Below, piece after piece: positions 37,478 to 47,121 of a DNA stretch of 64,000 bases. A program made the translations under genes and the position numbers. Below the pieces are notes generated by a model. The model was not told where the DNA came from and did no database searches. It was given only the letters and a program-made list of their open reading frames with translations. Numbering within the stretch: position 1 is the first letter of the stretch; each line of letters begins with the position of its first letter. The DNA is from Thermoflavifilum sp. (lineage in GTDB: Bacteria > Bacteroidota > Bacteroidia > Chitinophagales > Chitinophagaceae): positions 1,798,001 through 1,862,000 of the forward strand of contig NZ_CP063141.1 of the NCBI RefSeq assembly GCF_014961315.1, written 5' to 3'.

Positions 37478-38815
37478 TTAATAAATCTTAAACCGATATT
37501 TAATGTTATCGGTATTGTTTTTCAATTCATCGATATTGATGGATGCTTTGATATCATTTACGGCTTCCTGCTTCAGCTGAGCGAATTCTTGTTGTTTTTG
37601 CTTGATCAGGTTTTTGTCGGCAAGTCCGTTGTCTGCAGCTATCTGCAGGGCATTGTTCACCTGTGCATAGTAGGTGTCGAGCAAGGTGAAATATTCATTG
37701 TAAATGTTTTCAAAACGTTTGGTTAACAATACCAGATCTTCTAACTGGTTGTTTACTTCCTTCAAGTTACCATTTTCTCGTAGCAGTCGCTCGTAATCGA
37801 TCTTGCCGGTTCTGGGATTGGTATATTGTTTTTCCAGTTGATTGAAGTATTGTTCAACTCGTTCGCGGGTGAAGGTCAGAAAGAATTGATTTAAGGCTTC
37901 GGCAAGCGATTTGTTTTTTCTATCAGGTAAATTGAATTTCATAGCAGATGCAGTAAACAGCAGATGGTTGTATAAATCTTCATGCAAGCTGTTCAACTGA
38001 TCGCGATTAAAATTCAGTCCGTACTTAAACTTCTGATTACCTTCATTTAATGATGTATAAAACATCACGTATTTGTTCAGTTCATTTTCAAACTCTTTCA
38101 GATTTTTCTCATTGATCGATTTATCGGTAATGCTGATGCTATGGAAGAAAGTCATGATGGCATTGGCGATGCCCAGTGGTGGAGAAAGTGCGGTAAAACT
38201 CTTGAAGATGGGACTGTTGATAATGGAATTTGTAGATTCTACGATTTTTTGATTGCGTTTGTTTGCATCGGCTTTACCTTCAAGGACAATTTTTTTTACC
38301 AGTTCAATCACGCGTTCATTAAAAGAAAATCCGAGCTCTTTACTTTCGGGGTTGTTAATCGAAGTAATAAAAACATCCAGGCTGTTCGTACTGGCGCGAC
38401 TTTTCAGATCAATGATTTTTTTGTTTAGCAGATAATAGGTTTGTGTAGCATTGATGATATTGTTTTTCATCAATTGATATTTGGTCATGTTATCCACCTC
38501 ACGTCCCTGTAATAGCCCCTGAATGGCCATGGCATTCTGGCGATCGCTTTCCGATAATTTTTTGATTTGCTGATACAGGCTTTGTAAAATACTGTCGGTA
38601 GTTTGTATACGGATGTGTTCCAGGCCCATGGCTGCTCCTGTGTCGGTAAGCGGGGTTAGCGTATCAGGGACTACGATGCCAGATGTGTCCTGTGCATTAA
38701 CGGTAGTGCTGATGATTAGCATAGCCAGGCACAGGCCGACGGTGTGCATGTGTTTGGGTTTACCACAGGTGATATGGCGAATGGCGTTTAAAATCAAATG
38801 CAATAACTTATGCAT
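37478..38815 (-). CDS. Hypothetical exported coiled-coil protein
   Basis: About 445 residues from the ATG at 38813-38815; a later Met (MHTVGLCLAMLIISTTVNAQ) gives a textbook signal peptide and may be the real start. The mature protein is mostly helical and rich in Asn, Lys, Gln and Leu, with long heptad-like stretches (SILQSLYQQIKKLSESDRQ, LIKQKQQEFAQLKQEAV). A hydrophobic segment FTALSPPLGIANAIMTFF lies in the middle. No family recognised. The gene diverges from the CYTH gene and has no close same-strand partner. Confidence 0.65.
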   Translation of the reverse strand: MHKLLHLILNAIRHITCGKPKHMHTVGLCLAMLIISTTVNAQDTSGIVVPDTLTPLTDTGAAMGLEHIRIQTTDSILQSLYQQIKKLSESDRQNAMAIQGLLQGREVDNMTKYQLMKNNIINATQTYYLLNKKIIDLKSRASTNSLDVFITSINNPESKELGFSFNERVIELVKKIVLEGKADANKRNQKIVESTNSIINSPIFKSFTALSPPLGIANAIMTFFHSISITDKSINEKNLKEFENELNKYVMFYTSLNEGNQKFKYGLNFNRDQLNSLHEDLYNHLLFTASAMKFNLPDRKNKSLAEALNQFFLTFTRERVEQYFNQLEKQYTNPRTGKIDYERLLRENGNLKEVNNQLEDLVLLTKRFENIYNEYFTLLDTYYAQVNNALQIAADNGLADKNLIKQKQQEFAQLKQEAVNDIKASINIDELKNNTDNIKYRFKIY

Positions 38816-38935
38816 AATAAACTTTGTTGCGCGTGTACAAATATAATTGACTCCATTCATATATCGGAAAATCGCACTTATTTTTGTATACATTGTTTAA
38901 AATGTTTTAACAATCATGCCAAAATTCATGATGAT

Positions 38936-39457
38936 ATGCCGTTGAATATGGAGTTTAAAGCCAGGGTGGCCGATCTTGATGGGGCCAGAAATTGGTTGAT
39001 AAGCAGGCGTGCACGATTTATAGGTATAGACGAGCAGCGGGATGTGTATTTTCGGGTGCCTGAAGGCCGGTTAAAGCTACGCATGGGCAATATTGAACGG
39101 GCGTTAATTTATTATCGTCGTGCAGAAGAAAATGATATCAAACGTTCGGATGTATGGTTATATCCTGTGCAGGATGGGGATGCATTGAAACAATTACTCG
39201 CACTAAGTTTGGGCATACTGGCCGATGTCAGCAAAAGAAGAGAAATTTATTTCATCGGGCCAGCTAAATTTCATCTTGATCATGTAATGGGGCTGGGCTA
39301 TTTTGTGGAAGTGGAAGTCATTGATCAAGCCTCTACCGCTGATGTACAGGAGCTGGAAAAGCTGGCAACTTATTATCTCGAGGAGCTTCATATTGCCAGA
39401 GAGCAACTTGTTCGGGCTTCTTATCTCGATTTATTACTGGCCATTAATGATAGATGA
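38936..39457 (+). CDS. CYTH domain protein (class IV adenylate cyclase / triphosphatase-like)
   Basis: 173 residues from the ATG at 38936, or 169 from 38948, whose product begins MEFKARV, the ExK-type start of CYTH. Charged beta strands RVPEGRLKLRMG, YYRRAEENDIKRSDVWLY, KRREIYFI and FHLDHVMGLGYFVEVEVID supply the Arg/Lys/Glu residues lining the triphosphate tunnel. Members hydrolyse inorganic or thiamine triphosphate or make cAMP; which one is not readable here. The stop overlaps the dnaG 3' end by 14 bp on the opposite strand. Confidence 0.85.
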   Translation: MPLNMEFKARVADLDGARNWLISRRARFIGIDEQRDVYFRVPEGRLKLRMGNIERALIYYRRAEENDIKRSDVWLYPVQDGDALKQLLALSLGILADVSKRREIYFIGPAKFHLDHVMGLGYFVEVEVIDQASTADVQELEKLATYYLEELHIAREQLVRASYLDLLLAINDR

Positions 39458-41408
39458 CGGTGCCGGTGGCATCTGCAAGTTGTTTTTCAAGCGCTTTCAG
39501 TTGTTGATGCAGTTGAATGCCACGCAATAGATCTTCTTCCGTTTGTGCCTGTTGGAGCTCGCGCAGGTTATCAGCAATCATCTTTTTCAGTTTGCGCATT
39601 TTTAAATGATGGACCGTTTGAATGGCCTGGTCAATCGGAATATCCTGTTCACGTTGTATCTGTAGTTGAAAGCGTTGTTCCCATTTATCACTCAAAGGCT
39701 CATCGGATTGCAGGTTTAATACTTCGGCCACGAACTGACTGATTTCCTGATTTTCATGATATAGAAAATATCGCAAATCAAACGTTTGATGTTTTTCATA
39801 GAGTTGTTGATATTCCAGCATGATCAATTTAGCCACAGGATGATCAATCAATTCCAGTTGCACTCCCTGATTGAAGATGAAATCGGCAATGGTATAGTTT
39901 TCTTTCAGGGGTAAGTGTCCGTATTTGAGCAAAATTTTGATCAATCCTTTTTCCTGTTGCTGGTCTTGCTGGAGCAATAGCAAAGCGTTGGCTTGCTGCG
40001 GATCTTCAGGTGTTTGTGCCAGCATTTCACCTTCGGACCGGGTTATGGGCGATGGTGATTTTCGTTGAAGCTGTTCCCGGATGAGTTTATTGACTAAAGA
40101 GGTCAGCCCCTGTTCATCGATATGCAGCAGCTGGCTGCATCGTCGGATGTATTCCTGGCGGCGGAGAAAATCGGTACTATCGTGCAAATGAGCCAGGGTA
40201 GCGGCTATCTGGTTAATTAAAGCGGATTTTTTTTCAATATTGTCAGATGCCCCTGCCACTGCGGTTTCCAGCTGGAAGAGGATGATATCTTTTTTATTTG
40301 TAGCGATAAACTCCCTGAGCGCCTGGGCTCCGTGTTTATGCACGAAGCTATCCGGATCTTCGCCATCGGGCAAGAGCACCAGCCTCACATCCAATCCCTG
40401 TTCCAGCGCCAGATCCATACCTCTTTGGGCGGCTTTAATACCAGCTGCATCGCCATCATACACGATGGTAAGATGGCGGGTAAGCTTTCGGATGAGTTGC
40501 AATTGATCTGTGGTAAGCGAGGTACCACTCGAAGCCACTGTATTCTCAATGCCGGCCTGGTGCATGGCCAGTACATCCATATAACCTTCTACCAGCAGAC
40601 ATTCGTCTTCCCGACCGATAGCTTGCCGGGCTTGATACAGGCCGTACAGGATTTTACTTTTTACATAGGTCTCATTTTCTGGTGTGTTGATATATTTAGG
40701 CGAATGGGGATCGTTGCGCAGGGTGCGCGCACCAAAACCTACAACTTTTCCACTCATATTATGAATGGGAAAAATGATGCGGCCAGCATAGGGATCGCGG
40801 TAAGGGAATTCGCTATCCTGGTTGTAGGTGGAAGGCGTGCGTCTGGTGATCAGGCCTGTTTTCAACAGGTATTCACTACGATAACCTTTAGCCAGTGCCG
40901 CCTGTGCAAAAGTCTGTCCATTTTCCGGGGCATAGCCCAGCTGGAACTTTTGAATGATATGAATCCGCAGACCTCTTTCCTGCAGATAACTCAGCCCGAT
41001 ATGCCTTCCTTCTTCGGTTTCCAGCAGGGCGTGAGTAAAAAATTCCTGTGCAAACTGGTTGATGATAAACAGGCTATCGGCCAGCATCTGTTGTTCCTTC
41101 CACTCGGGCGATACTTCCGTTTCCTCCAGTTCCACATGATAGCGCTGGGCGAGCCAGCGGATAGCCTCCACATAGCTTAGCTTTTCATGCTCCATGAGAA
41201 AACTGATCACGTTGCCACTGCGACCGCATCCGAAGCATTTGTAAATCTCTTTTGTCGGCGAAACGGTAAAGGAGGGCGTTTTTTCCTGGTGGAAGGGGCA
41301 GAGACCCAGATAATTAGCTCCCCGCTTTTTCAGGCGCACAAAGCTGCCGATGACATCTACAATGTCGACCCGCTGCAGCACTTCCGATATGCTTGTTCTG
41401 GAAATCAT
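39444..41408 (-). CDS. dnaG: DNA primase
   Basis: 654 residues. Zinc-binding domain at about 38-65 (CPFHQEKTPSF... CFGCGRSGN). RNA polymerase core with TOPRIM motifs EGYMDVLAMHQAG and YDGDAAGIKA. The C-terminal third is the helicase-interacting region, Gln- and Leu-rich. It synthesises RNA primers for replication. Confidence 0.98.
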   Translation of the reverse strand: MISRTSISEVLQRVDIVDVIGSFVRLKKRGANYLGLCPFHQEKTPSFTVSPTKEIYKCFGCGRSGNVISFLMEHEKLSYVEAIRWLAQRYHVELEETEVSPEWKEQQMLADSLFIINQFAQEFFTHALLETEEGRHIGLSYLQERGLRIHIIQKFQLGYAPENGQTFAQAALAKGYRSEYLLKTGLITRRTPSTYNQDSEFPYRDPYAGRIIFPIHNMSGKVVGFGARTLRNDPHSPKYINTPENETYVKSKILYGLYQARQAIGREDECLLVEGYMDVLAMHQAGIENTVASSGTSLTTDQLQLIRKLTRHLTIVYDGDAAGIKAAQRGMDLALEQGLDVRLVLLPDGEDPDSFVHKHGAQALREFIATNKKDIILFQLETAVAGASDNIEKKSALINQIAATLAHLHDSTDFLRRQEYIRRCSQLLHIDEQGLTSLVNKLIREQLQRKSPSPITRSEGEMLAQTPEDPQQANALLLLQQDQQQEKGLIKILLKYGHLPLKENYTIADFIFNQGVQLELIDHPVAKLIMLEYQQLYEKHQTFDLRYFLYHENQEISQFVAEVLNLQSDEPLSDKWEQRFQLQIQREQDIPIDQAIQTVHHLKMRKLKKMIADNLRELQQAQTEEDLLRGIQLHQQLKALEKQLADATGTVIYH

Positions 41409-41478
41409 CTACCGGTATTTTTCAGTCAAATTAGCGAAATTCAGGAAAACTTATTTTTCTTTCCGCATCAGGCAATCA

Positions 41479-42414
41479 TCAATCGGTCGGGGTGATGAAT
41501 TTTTGATTAGCCGGTTTACCCAAGGCCTGCCGATGTTGGTGAAGGGTATAAAGCGTTTGCAGCAATACAGAGAGCAAAATGCAAGCAAATCCGGCGTAGA
41601 AACTTATGCCCAGCATACGGTTTTCATGAAACAGGGCAAAAGCAATCAAGATACCATAAACCGGCTCCAGATTGTAAGACAGGTTGATGGTAAAAGGTGA
41701 GATATGCTTCAATGCACTCAGCGAAAGTGTAAAAGCCAGTACGGTGCATAGCCAGGAGAGGATGAGCAGATAAAGCCAATCCATTGCTCCGGGCCAGTGC
41801 ATGCCATGCAGGTGGATATACCAGGGTGCAAACAGACTGAGGATGAGCCAGGCAAACAGCAGTTCATACATGCTTAATGTACGTGCCGGAATCTGTTGCG
41901 CAGGCTTTTCGTTGAGCAGGGTAAACAGGGCAGAAAGCACGGCAGCCAGCAACCCCAGTGCTATACCCAGGCGGTACTGTACATTGAATTGAAAAAGCAC
42001 TACAATGCCCGCCAGCCCCAGTAAACTGAGTGCAACCTGCCGCCAGCGCAGGCCATTGCCGTTTACCCACGGATCGAGCAGGGCGGTAAATAAACTGCTG
42101 GTGGCAAAGCATACCAGTGCCACAGATACATTGGCATATTTCACGCTGGAGAAAAAACAAACCCAGTGAAACCCGATCAGCAAACCATTGATCACCAGCA
42201 AAGTCCATTGTTTCCGGGTAAAACGCGGAACAGGTTTCTGATACCAGAGGGAAATAGCGATGAACAGAGGCAGGCTTAATCCAAGCCGATACCAGACCAG
42301 CGCTTCTGCGGGTAGCGTAATCAGTCGCCCTAAAGGCCCGGTGATACCAGCCAGTAAAATGGCTACATGCAGCTCTATCAGGGCTTTATGTAATGCAGAT
42401 CGGGGTGCATTCAT
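41479..42414 (-). CDS. EamA/DMT-family transporter
   Basis: 311 residues, ten predicted helices in two EamA repeats (the first about 12-140, the second about 155-290). Typical motifs: ETALVW-like PAEALVWYRLGLSL, VCFFSSVKYANVSVALVCFATSSLFTALLDP, and SALKHISPFTINLSYNLEPVYGILIAF in the second repeat. Drug/metabolite exporter superfamily of the inner membrane; substrate unknown. Confidence 0.9.
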   Translation of the reverse strand: MNAPRSALHKALIELHVAILLAGITGPLGRLITLPAEALVWYRLGLSLPLFIAISLWYQKPVPRFTRKQWTLLVINGLLIGFHWVCFFSSVKYANVSVALVCFATSSLFTALLDPWVNGNGLRWRQVALSLLGLAGIVVLFQFNVQYRLGIALGLLAAVLSALFTLLNEKPAQQIPARTLSMYELLFAWLILSLFAPWYIHLHGMHWPGAMDWLYLLILSWLCTVLAFTLSLSALKHISPFTINLSYNLEPVYGILIAFALFHENRMLGISFYAGFACILLSVLLQTLYTLHQHRQALGKPANQKFITPTD

Positions 42415-42480
42415 CCGTTTACGTGCTAAGGCGGCAAAGTTAAGGTGCGTGGATATACGCTACGGATCCCCGGGCAATAT

Positions 42481-43308
42481 TTATTGCGATTGATGCGGAG
42501 AATGTGCAGGGTTCTGGGGTACGCGTCTGAGCCGATGGGTATATTGCCTGGACAGACTCTGCCATTGAATTTTCAGTACACCGAGGATGCCTTCTTTAAT
42601 AATGCCTTTACTCATTTTAGAAGTGCCCTGTTTCCGGTCCACAAAGGTGATGGGCACTTCTTTTAACCGGAAGCCCAGTTTCCAGGCTGTGAATTTCATC
42701 TCGATCTGGAAGGCATATCCCCAGAACTGGATCTCATCCAGATTGATCTGTTCGAGTACCTGTCGGCGGTAACATACAAACCCTGCCGTACTATCTTTTA
42801 TGGGCATACGTGTAATCAGGCGTACGTAAAGTGAAGCCCCATAGGAAAGGATGCTTCGATCCAGAGGCCAGTTTTCAGTTTTTCCGCCTTTTACGTAGCG
42901 CGAGCCGATAGCTACATCTGCTTCATTGTGAGCACATGGCTCGTAGAGACGGATTAAATCTTTCGGGTTGTGAGAAAAATCGGCGTCCATTTCAAAAATA
43001 TAATCGTAGCCATTCCGCAAAGCCCATTTAAAACCGTGGATATAGGCTGTGCCCAGACCCATTTTGCCCGGGCGTTGTTCCAGAAACAATCGATCAGCAT
43101 AGACGCTTTGCATGGCCGAAACAATGCTGGCCGTGCCATCGGGTGATTGATCGTCGATGACCAGTACGTCGAAAGCCAGCGGAAGCGAAAATATCTCCGT
43201 GATGATACGGCCGATATTTTCTTTTTCGTTGTAGGTTGGTATGATAACCAGGCGATTCGTCAAGGCCAATGGCTTAAAATGTTTTACAATATTCAACGTG
43301 CACAGCAA
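42481..43308 (-). CDS. Polyprenol-phosphate mannose synthase-like glycosyltransferase (GT2)
   Basis: About 260-275 residues; initiation is unclear because no ATG precedes NRLVIIPTYNEKENIG and TTG at 43306-43308 or an internal TTG must be used. DDQSPDGTASIV and EMDADFSHNPKDL are the nucleotide-sugar and metal motifs (DxD), and SRYVKGGKTENWPLDRS is typical of DPM1-type enzymes. No C-terminal membrane domain. It probably transfers a sugar from NDP-sugar to a polyprenyl phosphate for cell-surface glycosylation. Confidence 0.88.
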   Translation of the reverse strand: MLCTLNIVKHFKPLALTNRLVIIPTYNEKENIGRIITEIFSLPLAFDVLVIDDQSPDGTASIVSAMQSVYADRLFLEQRPGKMGLGTAYIHGFKWALRNGYDYIFEMDADFSHNPKDLIRLYEPCAHNEADVAIGSRYVKGGKTENWPLDRSILSYGASLYVRLITRMPIKDSTAGFVCYRRQVLEQINLDEIQFWGYAFQIEMKFTAWKLGFRLKEVPITFVDRKQGTSKMSKGIIKEGILGVLKIQWQSLSRQYTHRLRRVPQNPAHSPHQSQ

Positions 43309-43423
43309 TTACCGGGTTGCCGAAGCACCGGTATGACACCATTCATGCAGAGAGCAAAGGACAGTTGGGGTTAGCAGTTGCAACAGATGAAACGCTACAA
43401 GATAATAGAATTTCTGGAACTAC

Positions 43424-44218
43424 CTACACTTTACCGGCTCGTTTTAGATTTTCCAGTTGCAGGCTGTTCCAGATTTCGGTTAATTTTTCCTTCGTATCCA
43501 GTAAAAATTCGCCGTTCATTATCCAGTCGTAATACTGGGGCTCTTCGGTGAGCACCTGTCGGACGGGTTTACCTTTGTGTTTACCGAAATTAAACAGCAC
43601 TTCACCATTTTGTCGGATCATGCGGCGGCCGACATCCACAAAATCGCCGTCTGACGTAAATTTTGCGAGGCTTTCCAGGTCATGGCATGCCTGCAGTTCT
43701 GCATATTTTTTCAACTGGGCCTGCAGTACTTCATAGGTGGCGGTAGCATCGGCCTCGGCGCTGTGGGCATGCTGGATTTCTTTGCCACAGTAAAACCGAT
43801 AGGCCGCGCTCAGGTCTCTGGGCTCCATGCGGAAGAAAATCTTTTGCACATCGATGATATGCCGATCTTTCAGGTTAAATGATTGTCCCGCCCGTAAGAA
43901 CTCTTCTACCAGCATTGGAATGTCGAAACGATGCAGGTTATATCCAGCCAGATCGCATTGGTCGAGGAATTGTTTGATTTCGTTGGCTACCTGTTTAAAT
44001 GAAGGACAACCGGCCACATCCTGATCGCTGATGCCATGTACAGCGGTTGCTTCTGGAGGTATGGGTATGCCGGGATGGATACGTTTTACTTTTACCTGCC
44101 TGGAACCATCCGGAAAAATTTTCACCATGGCGATTTCCACAATTCGATCAGTGGCCACGTTGGTGCCTGTGGTTTCCAGGTCCAGAAAAACGAGTGGTCG
44201 TTTTAAATGCAAGGACAT
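43424..44218 (-). CDS. DnaQ-like 3'-5' exonuclease (DEDDh)
   Basis: 264 residues from the ATG at 44216-44218 (seven residues of open frame lie upstream). Exo I is FLDLETTGTNVATDRIVEI, Exo II is YNLHRFDIPMLVEEF, and Exo III is HSAEADATATYEVL. The last ~85 residues are an extra domain (GEVLFNFGKHKGKPVRQV, YDWIMNGEF) found in related exonucleases of the phylum. It could be the polymerase III proofreading subunit or a repair exonuclease. Confidence 0.88.
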   Translation of the reverse strand: MSLHLKRPLVFLDLETTGTNVATDRIVEIAMVKIFPDGSRQVKVKRIHPGIPIPPEATAVHGISDQDVAGCPSFKQVANEIKQFLDQCDLAGYNLHRFDIPMLVEEFLRAGQSFNLKDRHIIDVQKIFFRMEPRDLSAAYRFYCGKEIQHAHSAEADATATYEVLQAQLKKYAELQACHDLESLAKFTSDGDFVDVGRRMIRQNGEVLFNFGKHKGKPVRQVLTEEPQYYDWIMNGEFLLDTKEKLTEIWNSLQLENLKRAGKV

Positions 44219-44294
44219 AGCACACGAAATCTGCACCAAAGTTAGTTTTTCTAAATGGTATTTTCGGTTCCCGTACCGATTTTCACATTATATT

Positions 44295-45698
44295 TCATGC
44301 ACCTGTCCATCCATGCTGGTGTAACGAAGAGGTGGGCGATCGATCGGGCAGGCTGCGGATGTATTCCATATCCATGCCATCAAAATTACCGGAGCTCATC
44401 AGCAGCAGGGTTGTATCCCGGTAATCCTGTTGTTCCAGAAAGCTCAGCAGGTTGTCTATATGTTGAAACACGTGCAGATCCTCGCGGCGGAAGCCCTGTT
44501 TGATGGTGTCGGGTGTAAGTTCAGGCAGGCGTTTGAGTGCCAGCGTATGTGGGCTATAAAACACGGCTGCGATATGCGCTTCATCCATGCAACCAGCATA
44601 CTGGTTTTGAAAGGAAACAGAGAGGCTGCTATAGGTATGCAATTCGAGTACAGCTATAAGTTTGCGTTCGGGAAATTGTTTCCGGAGGGCCTGGATTGTG
44701 GCTTTAACCTTGGAAGGTGCATGTGCAAAATCGCGATAGATGGCTGCCTGTGGATAAGAAGCGATGAGCTCGAGACGACGACTGGCACCCGTGAAACTCG
44801 TAATCGCCTGAAAAAAATCGGTGCTGGAAACACCCAGCAGTGCACATGCCTGTCGTGCTGCCTGCAGGTTTAGCAGGTTATGTTCGCCAAATATGCGCAG
44901 CGGTATGGCATGATGCTGATCGTCATATACGAAGGTGATGCCTTTTTCCACTGTCCACTTAGGCAAGCTGTATCCGATTAATTGCAGATCGGTGCGTGAG
45001 CTGCGCCGTACCAGATCGCTTACGGTAGCGTCGTCCTGATTGTAAATCAAACTGCCGTGTGGTTCAATCACTTCGATGAACCGGGCAAACTGTTGAAGAT
45101 ATTGTTCCCAGGTGGGGAATACATTGATATGGTCCCACGATATGCCGCTGATGATGGCGATATGGGGCTTCAGCAGGTGAAATTTGGGCCGGCTATCCAG
45201 TGCAGAGGCCGGATATTCATCGCCCTCGCAGATGATTACCGGTGCATCTGTGAGTTGTACGGCCTGTGAAAAGCCCGGGATGGCTGCTCCCACCAGATAA
45301 TCGAATGTTCGACCACAGGCTTTCAGCACGTGCATGATCATGCCCGTGATGGTGGTTTTACCGTGGCTGCCCCCCACCACCACCCGGGTTTTATGGCAGC
45401 TCTCGTGTGCAATAAATTCTGGAAAAGAGTATATCTTCAGCTGTAATGCCTTTGCTTTCAGCAATTCGGGATTATCGGCGCGGGCATGCATGCCCACCAC
45501 AACAGCATCGAGCTGAGGTGAAATTTTTTCCGGGAACCAGCCCGGCTGGGCGGGAAGAATGCCCGCTGCGAGCAGGTTGCTGCGGGCGGGATCAAAAATT
45601 TCATCGTCACTGCCTGAAACTTCATATCCTTTTTGTTTCAGGGCAATGGCCAGCTGATGCATGACGCTACCTCCAATGGCGATGAAATGAATTTTCAC
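44295..45698 (-). CDS. mpl: UDP-N-acetylmuramate:L-Ala-gamma-D-Glu-meso-DAP ligase (Mpl)
   Basis: 467 residues if started at GTG 45696-45698 (VKIHFIAIGGSVMHQLAIAL, the normal N-terminus). The frame extends to 45779, but that part looks untranslated and AT-rich. ATP motif GGSHGKTTIT; EGDEYPASALDSRPKF is the family metal/substrate region. The Mur-ligase C-terminal domain follows (YRDFAHAPSKVKATI). The N-terminus favours Mpl over MurC. It reattaches recovered murein tripeptide to UDP-MurNAc in the cytoplasm. MurK-like and MurQ genes are nearby. Confidence 0.88.
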   Translation of the reverse strand: MKIHFIAIGGSVMHQLAIALKQKGYEVSGSDDEIFDPARSNLLAAGILPAQPGWFPEKISPQLDAVVVGMHARADNPELLKAKALQLKIYSFPEFIAHESCHKTRVVVGGSHGKTTITGMIMHVLKACGRTFDYLVGAAIPGFSQAVQLTDAPVIICEGDEYPASALDSRPKFHLLKPHIAIISGISWDHINVFPTWEQYLQQFARFIEVIEPHGSLIYNQDDATVSDLVRRSSRTDLQLIGYSLPKWTVEKGITFVYDDQHHAIPLRIFGEHNLLNLQAARQACALLGVSSTDFFQAITSFTGASRRLELIASYPQAAIYRDFAHAPSKVKATIQALRKQFPERKLIAVLELHTYSSLSVSFQNQYAGCMDEAHIAAVFYSPHTLALKRLPELTPDTIKQGFRREDLHVFQHIDNLLSFLEQQDYRDTTLLLMSSGNFDGMDMEYIRSLPDRSPTSSLHQHGWTGA

Positions 45699-45843
45699 AA
45701 CAAAAAAATTATAAAATTTTTGTCGAAACATACAAAAATGATGCTTTTGCACGTTATGAAAAAATCTATAGGGATGCAACGGAAATCAAGCAACGGTCGA
45801 ATGAACATATCTGAAATCCTTTTTATACCTAAATGAAAGCACT

Positions 45844-45981
45844 ATGAAAAAGTATGTACCACTGGTTCTGATATTATTGCTGATGGCTATGGCCATGATG
45901 AGTTCCTGTAGCTCATCGCGGATGATCGGGTGTCCATCGCGAATTACCACCCTGCATCCGGTTTCGACTACACAGTCGTAA
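45844..45981 (+). CDS. Small lipoprotein, 45 residues
   Basis: MKKYVPLVLILLLMAMAMMSSC is a signal with lipobox (Cys22), followed by only about 23 residues (SSSRMIGCPSRITTLHPVST). A second Cys lies in GCPSR. Tiny lipoproteins with a Cys-Pro motif are common and uncharacterised in this phylum. It sits alone between the divergent mpl and the downstream ubiX, 104 bp before ubiX. Confidence 0.65.
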   Translation: MKKYVPLVLILLLMAMAMMSSCSSSRMIGCPSRITTLHPVSTTQS

Positions 45982-46085
45982 GATTCGCCTGAAAATTTTT
46001 CTGTCTTTTGGGTGAACATCTTCACGTACCCGTTTTTTCTTTCCGATCAACGGCGAACTGATTCAGTTTGTGTGTATGTTTGCGT

Positions 46086-46667
46086 ATGGCCGAACAAGCT
46101 CGAATCAAGCTGGTTATTGCGATAACGGGTGCCAGTGGTGCGCTGTATGCCAGGCTTTTACTGGAAAAATGTATGGAGCTGGCCACGCAACTGGAGGCTG
46201 TTGGCCTGGTATGGAGCAAAAATGCTTTCACCGTCTGGCAAGCCGAACTGGGTAACGACGATTATCATCGTTTCCCTTTTCCAGTATATGATGTACAGGA
46301 TTTTAGTGCCCCATTTGCTTCCGGTTCGGCTCGATACGATGCCATGGTTATCTGTCCCTGCTCCATGGGTACGCTGGGGCGGATTGCGAACGGCATATCG
46401 GGCGATCTGATTACCAGAGCGGCTGATGTCATGCTGAAAGAGCGGAGAAAGTTGATCTGTGTGATTCGGGATATGCCGTACAACCTGATTCATATTGAAA
46501 ATATGAAAAAGGTTACGGAAGCTGGTGGTATCATTTGTCCGGCGAATCCGTCGTTTTACAGCAGGCCCCAAAGCATTGAACAGCTGGCGTCGACCGTCAT
46601 CGATCGCGTGGTTGACCTGCTGGGGCTTGAGCATCGTACCTTTCGCTGGGGGAACGAAATAGATTGA
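46086..46667 (+). CDS. ubiX: Flavin prenyltransferase UbiX
   Basis: 193 residues from the ATG at 46086. VIAITGASGALYARLL is the FMN-binding start, and PCSMGTLGRIANGISGDLITRAADVMLKERRKL is the diagnostic segment. It makes prenylated FMN, the cofactor of UbiD-family decarboxylases. No ubiD in the window. 19 bp before aroQ. Confidence 0.95.
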   Translation: MAEQARIKLVIAITGASGALYARLLLEKCMELATQLEAVGLVWSKNAFTVWQAELGNDDYHRFPFPVYDVQDFSAPFASGSARYDAMVICPCSMGTLGRIANGISGDLITRAADVMLKERRKLICVIRDMPYNLIHIENMKKVTEAGGIICPANPSFYSRPQSIEQLASTVIDRVVDLLGLEHRTFRWGNEID

Positions 46668-46686
46668 AGTATTCAGCCTATATGCT

Positions 46687-47118
46687 ATGTTACGCATCAC
46701 CATTATCAACGGTCCCAATTTGAATTTACTCGGGAAGCGTGAGCCCGAAATATACGGCCATACCCGTTTTGAAGCATATCTGGAACAGCTCAGGAAACGC
46801 TTCTCCGGGATAGACTTGCAATATTTTCAGAGCAATCATGAAGGTGCATTGATTGATGCACTTCACGAGGCTGGTTTCAGCAGAGACGGTATTTTGCTCA
46901 ATGCTGGCGGATACAGCCATACGTCAGTGGCGCTGCGTGATGCGGTGGCCAGCATTCCCGCTCCGGTGCTTGAAATCCATATCAGCAACATCTTTGCACG
47001 AGAGCCGTTTCGCCATCATTCGCTGTTGAGCGGGGTATGCAAGGGTTGTATTTGTGGCCTGGGACTGGAAGGCTATGCGTTAGGGCTACAGTATTTTCTT
47101 GCAGAAAAGGCCGGATAA
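46687..47118 (+). CDS. aroQ: 3-dehydroquinate dehydratase, type II
   Basis: 143 residues. INGPNLNLLGKREPEIYG holds the catalytic Arg and Tyr. NAGGYSHTSVALRDAV and EIHISNIFAREPFRHHS complete the active site. Third step of the shikimate pathway. It converges with the CTP protease, three bases separating the ends. Confidence 0.97.
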   Translation: MLRITIINGPNLNLLGKREPEIYGHTRFEAYLEQLRKRFSGIDLQYFQSNHEGALIDALHEAGFSRDGILLNAGGYSHTSVALRDAVASIPAPVLEIHISNIFAREPFRHHSLLSGVCKGCICGLGLEGYALGLQYFLAEKAG

Positions 47119-47121
47119 GCT

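Noticed and set aside
40332-41180. 282-codon open frame antisense to dnaG
   Set aside because: Fully covered by the conserved primase gene; no signal, domain or promoter of its own.
44295-45698. Assignment as MurC
   Set aside because: The N-terminal motif and the segment after it match the Bacteroidota Mpl group better than MurC, and MurC normally lies in the dcw cluster, absent here.
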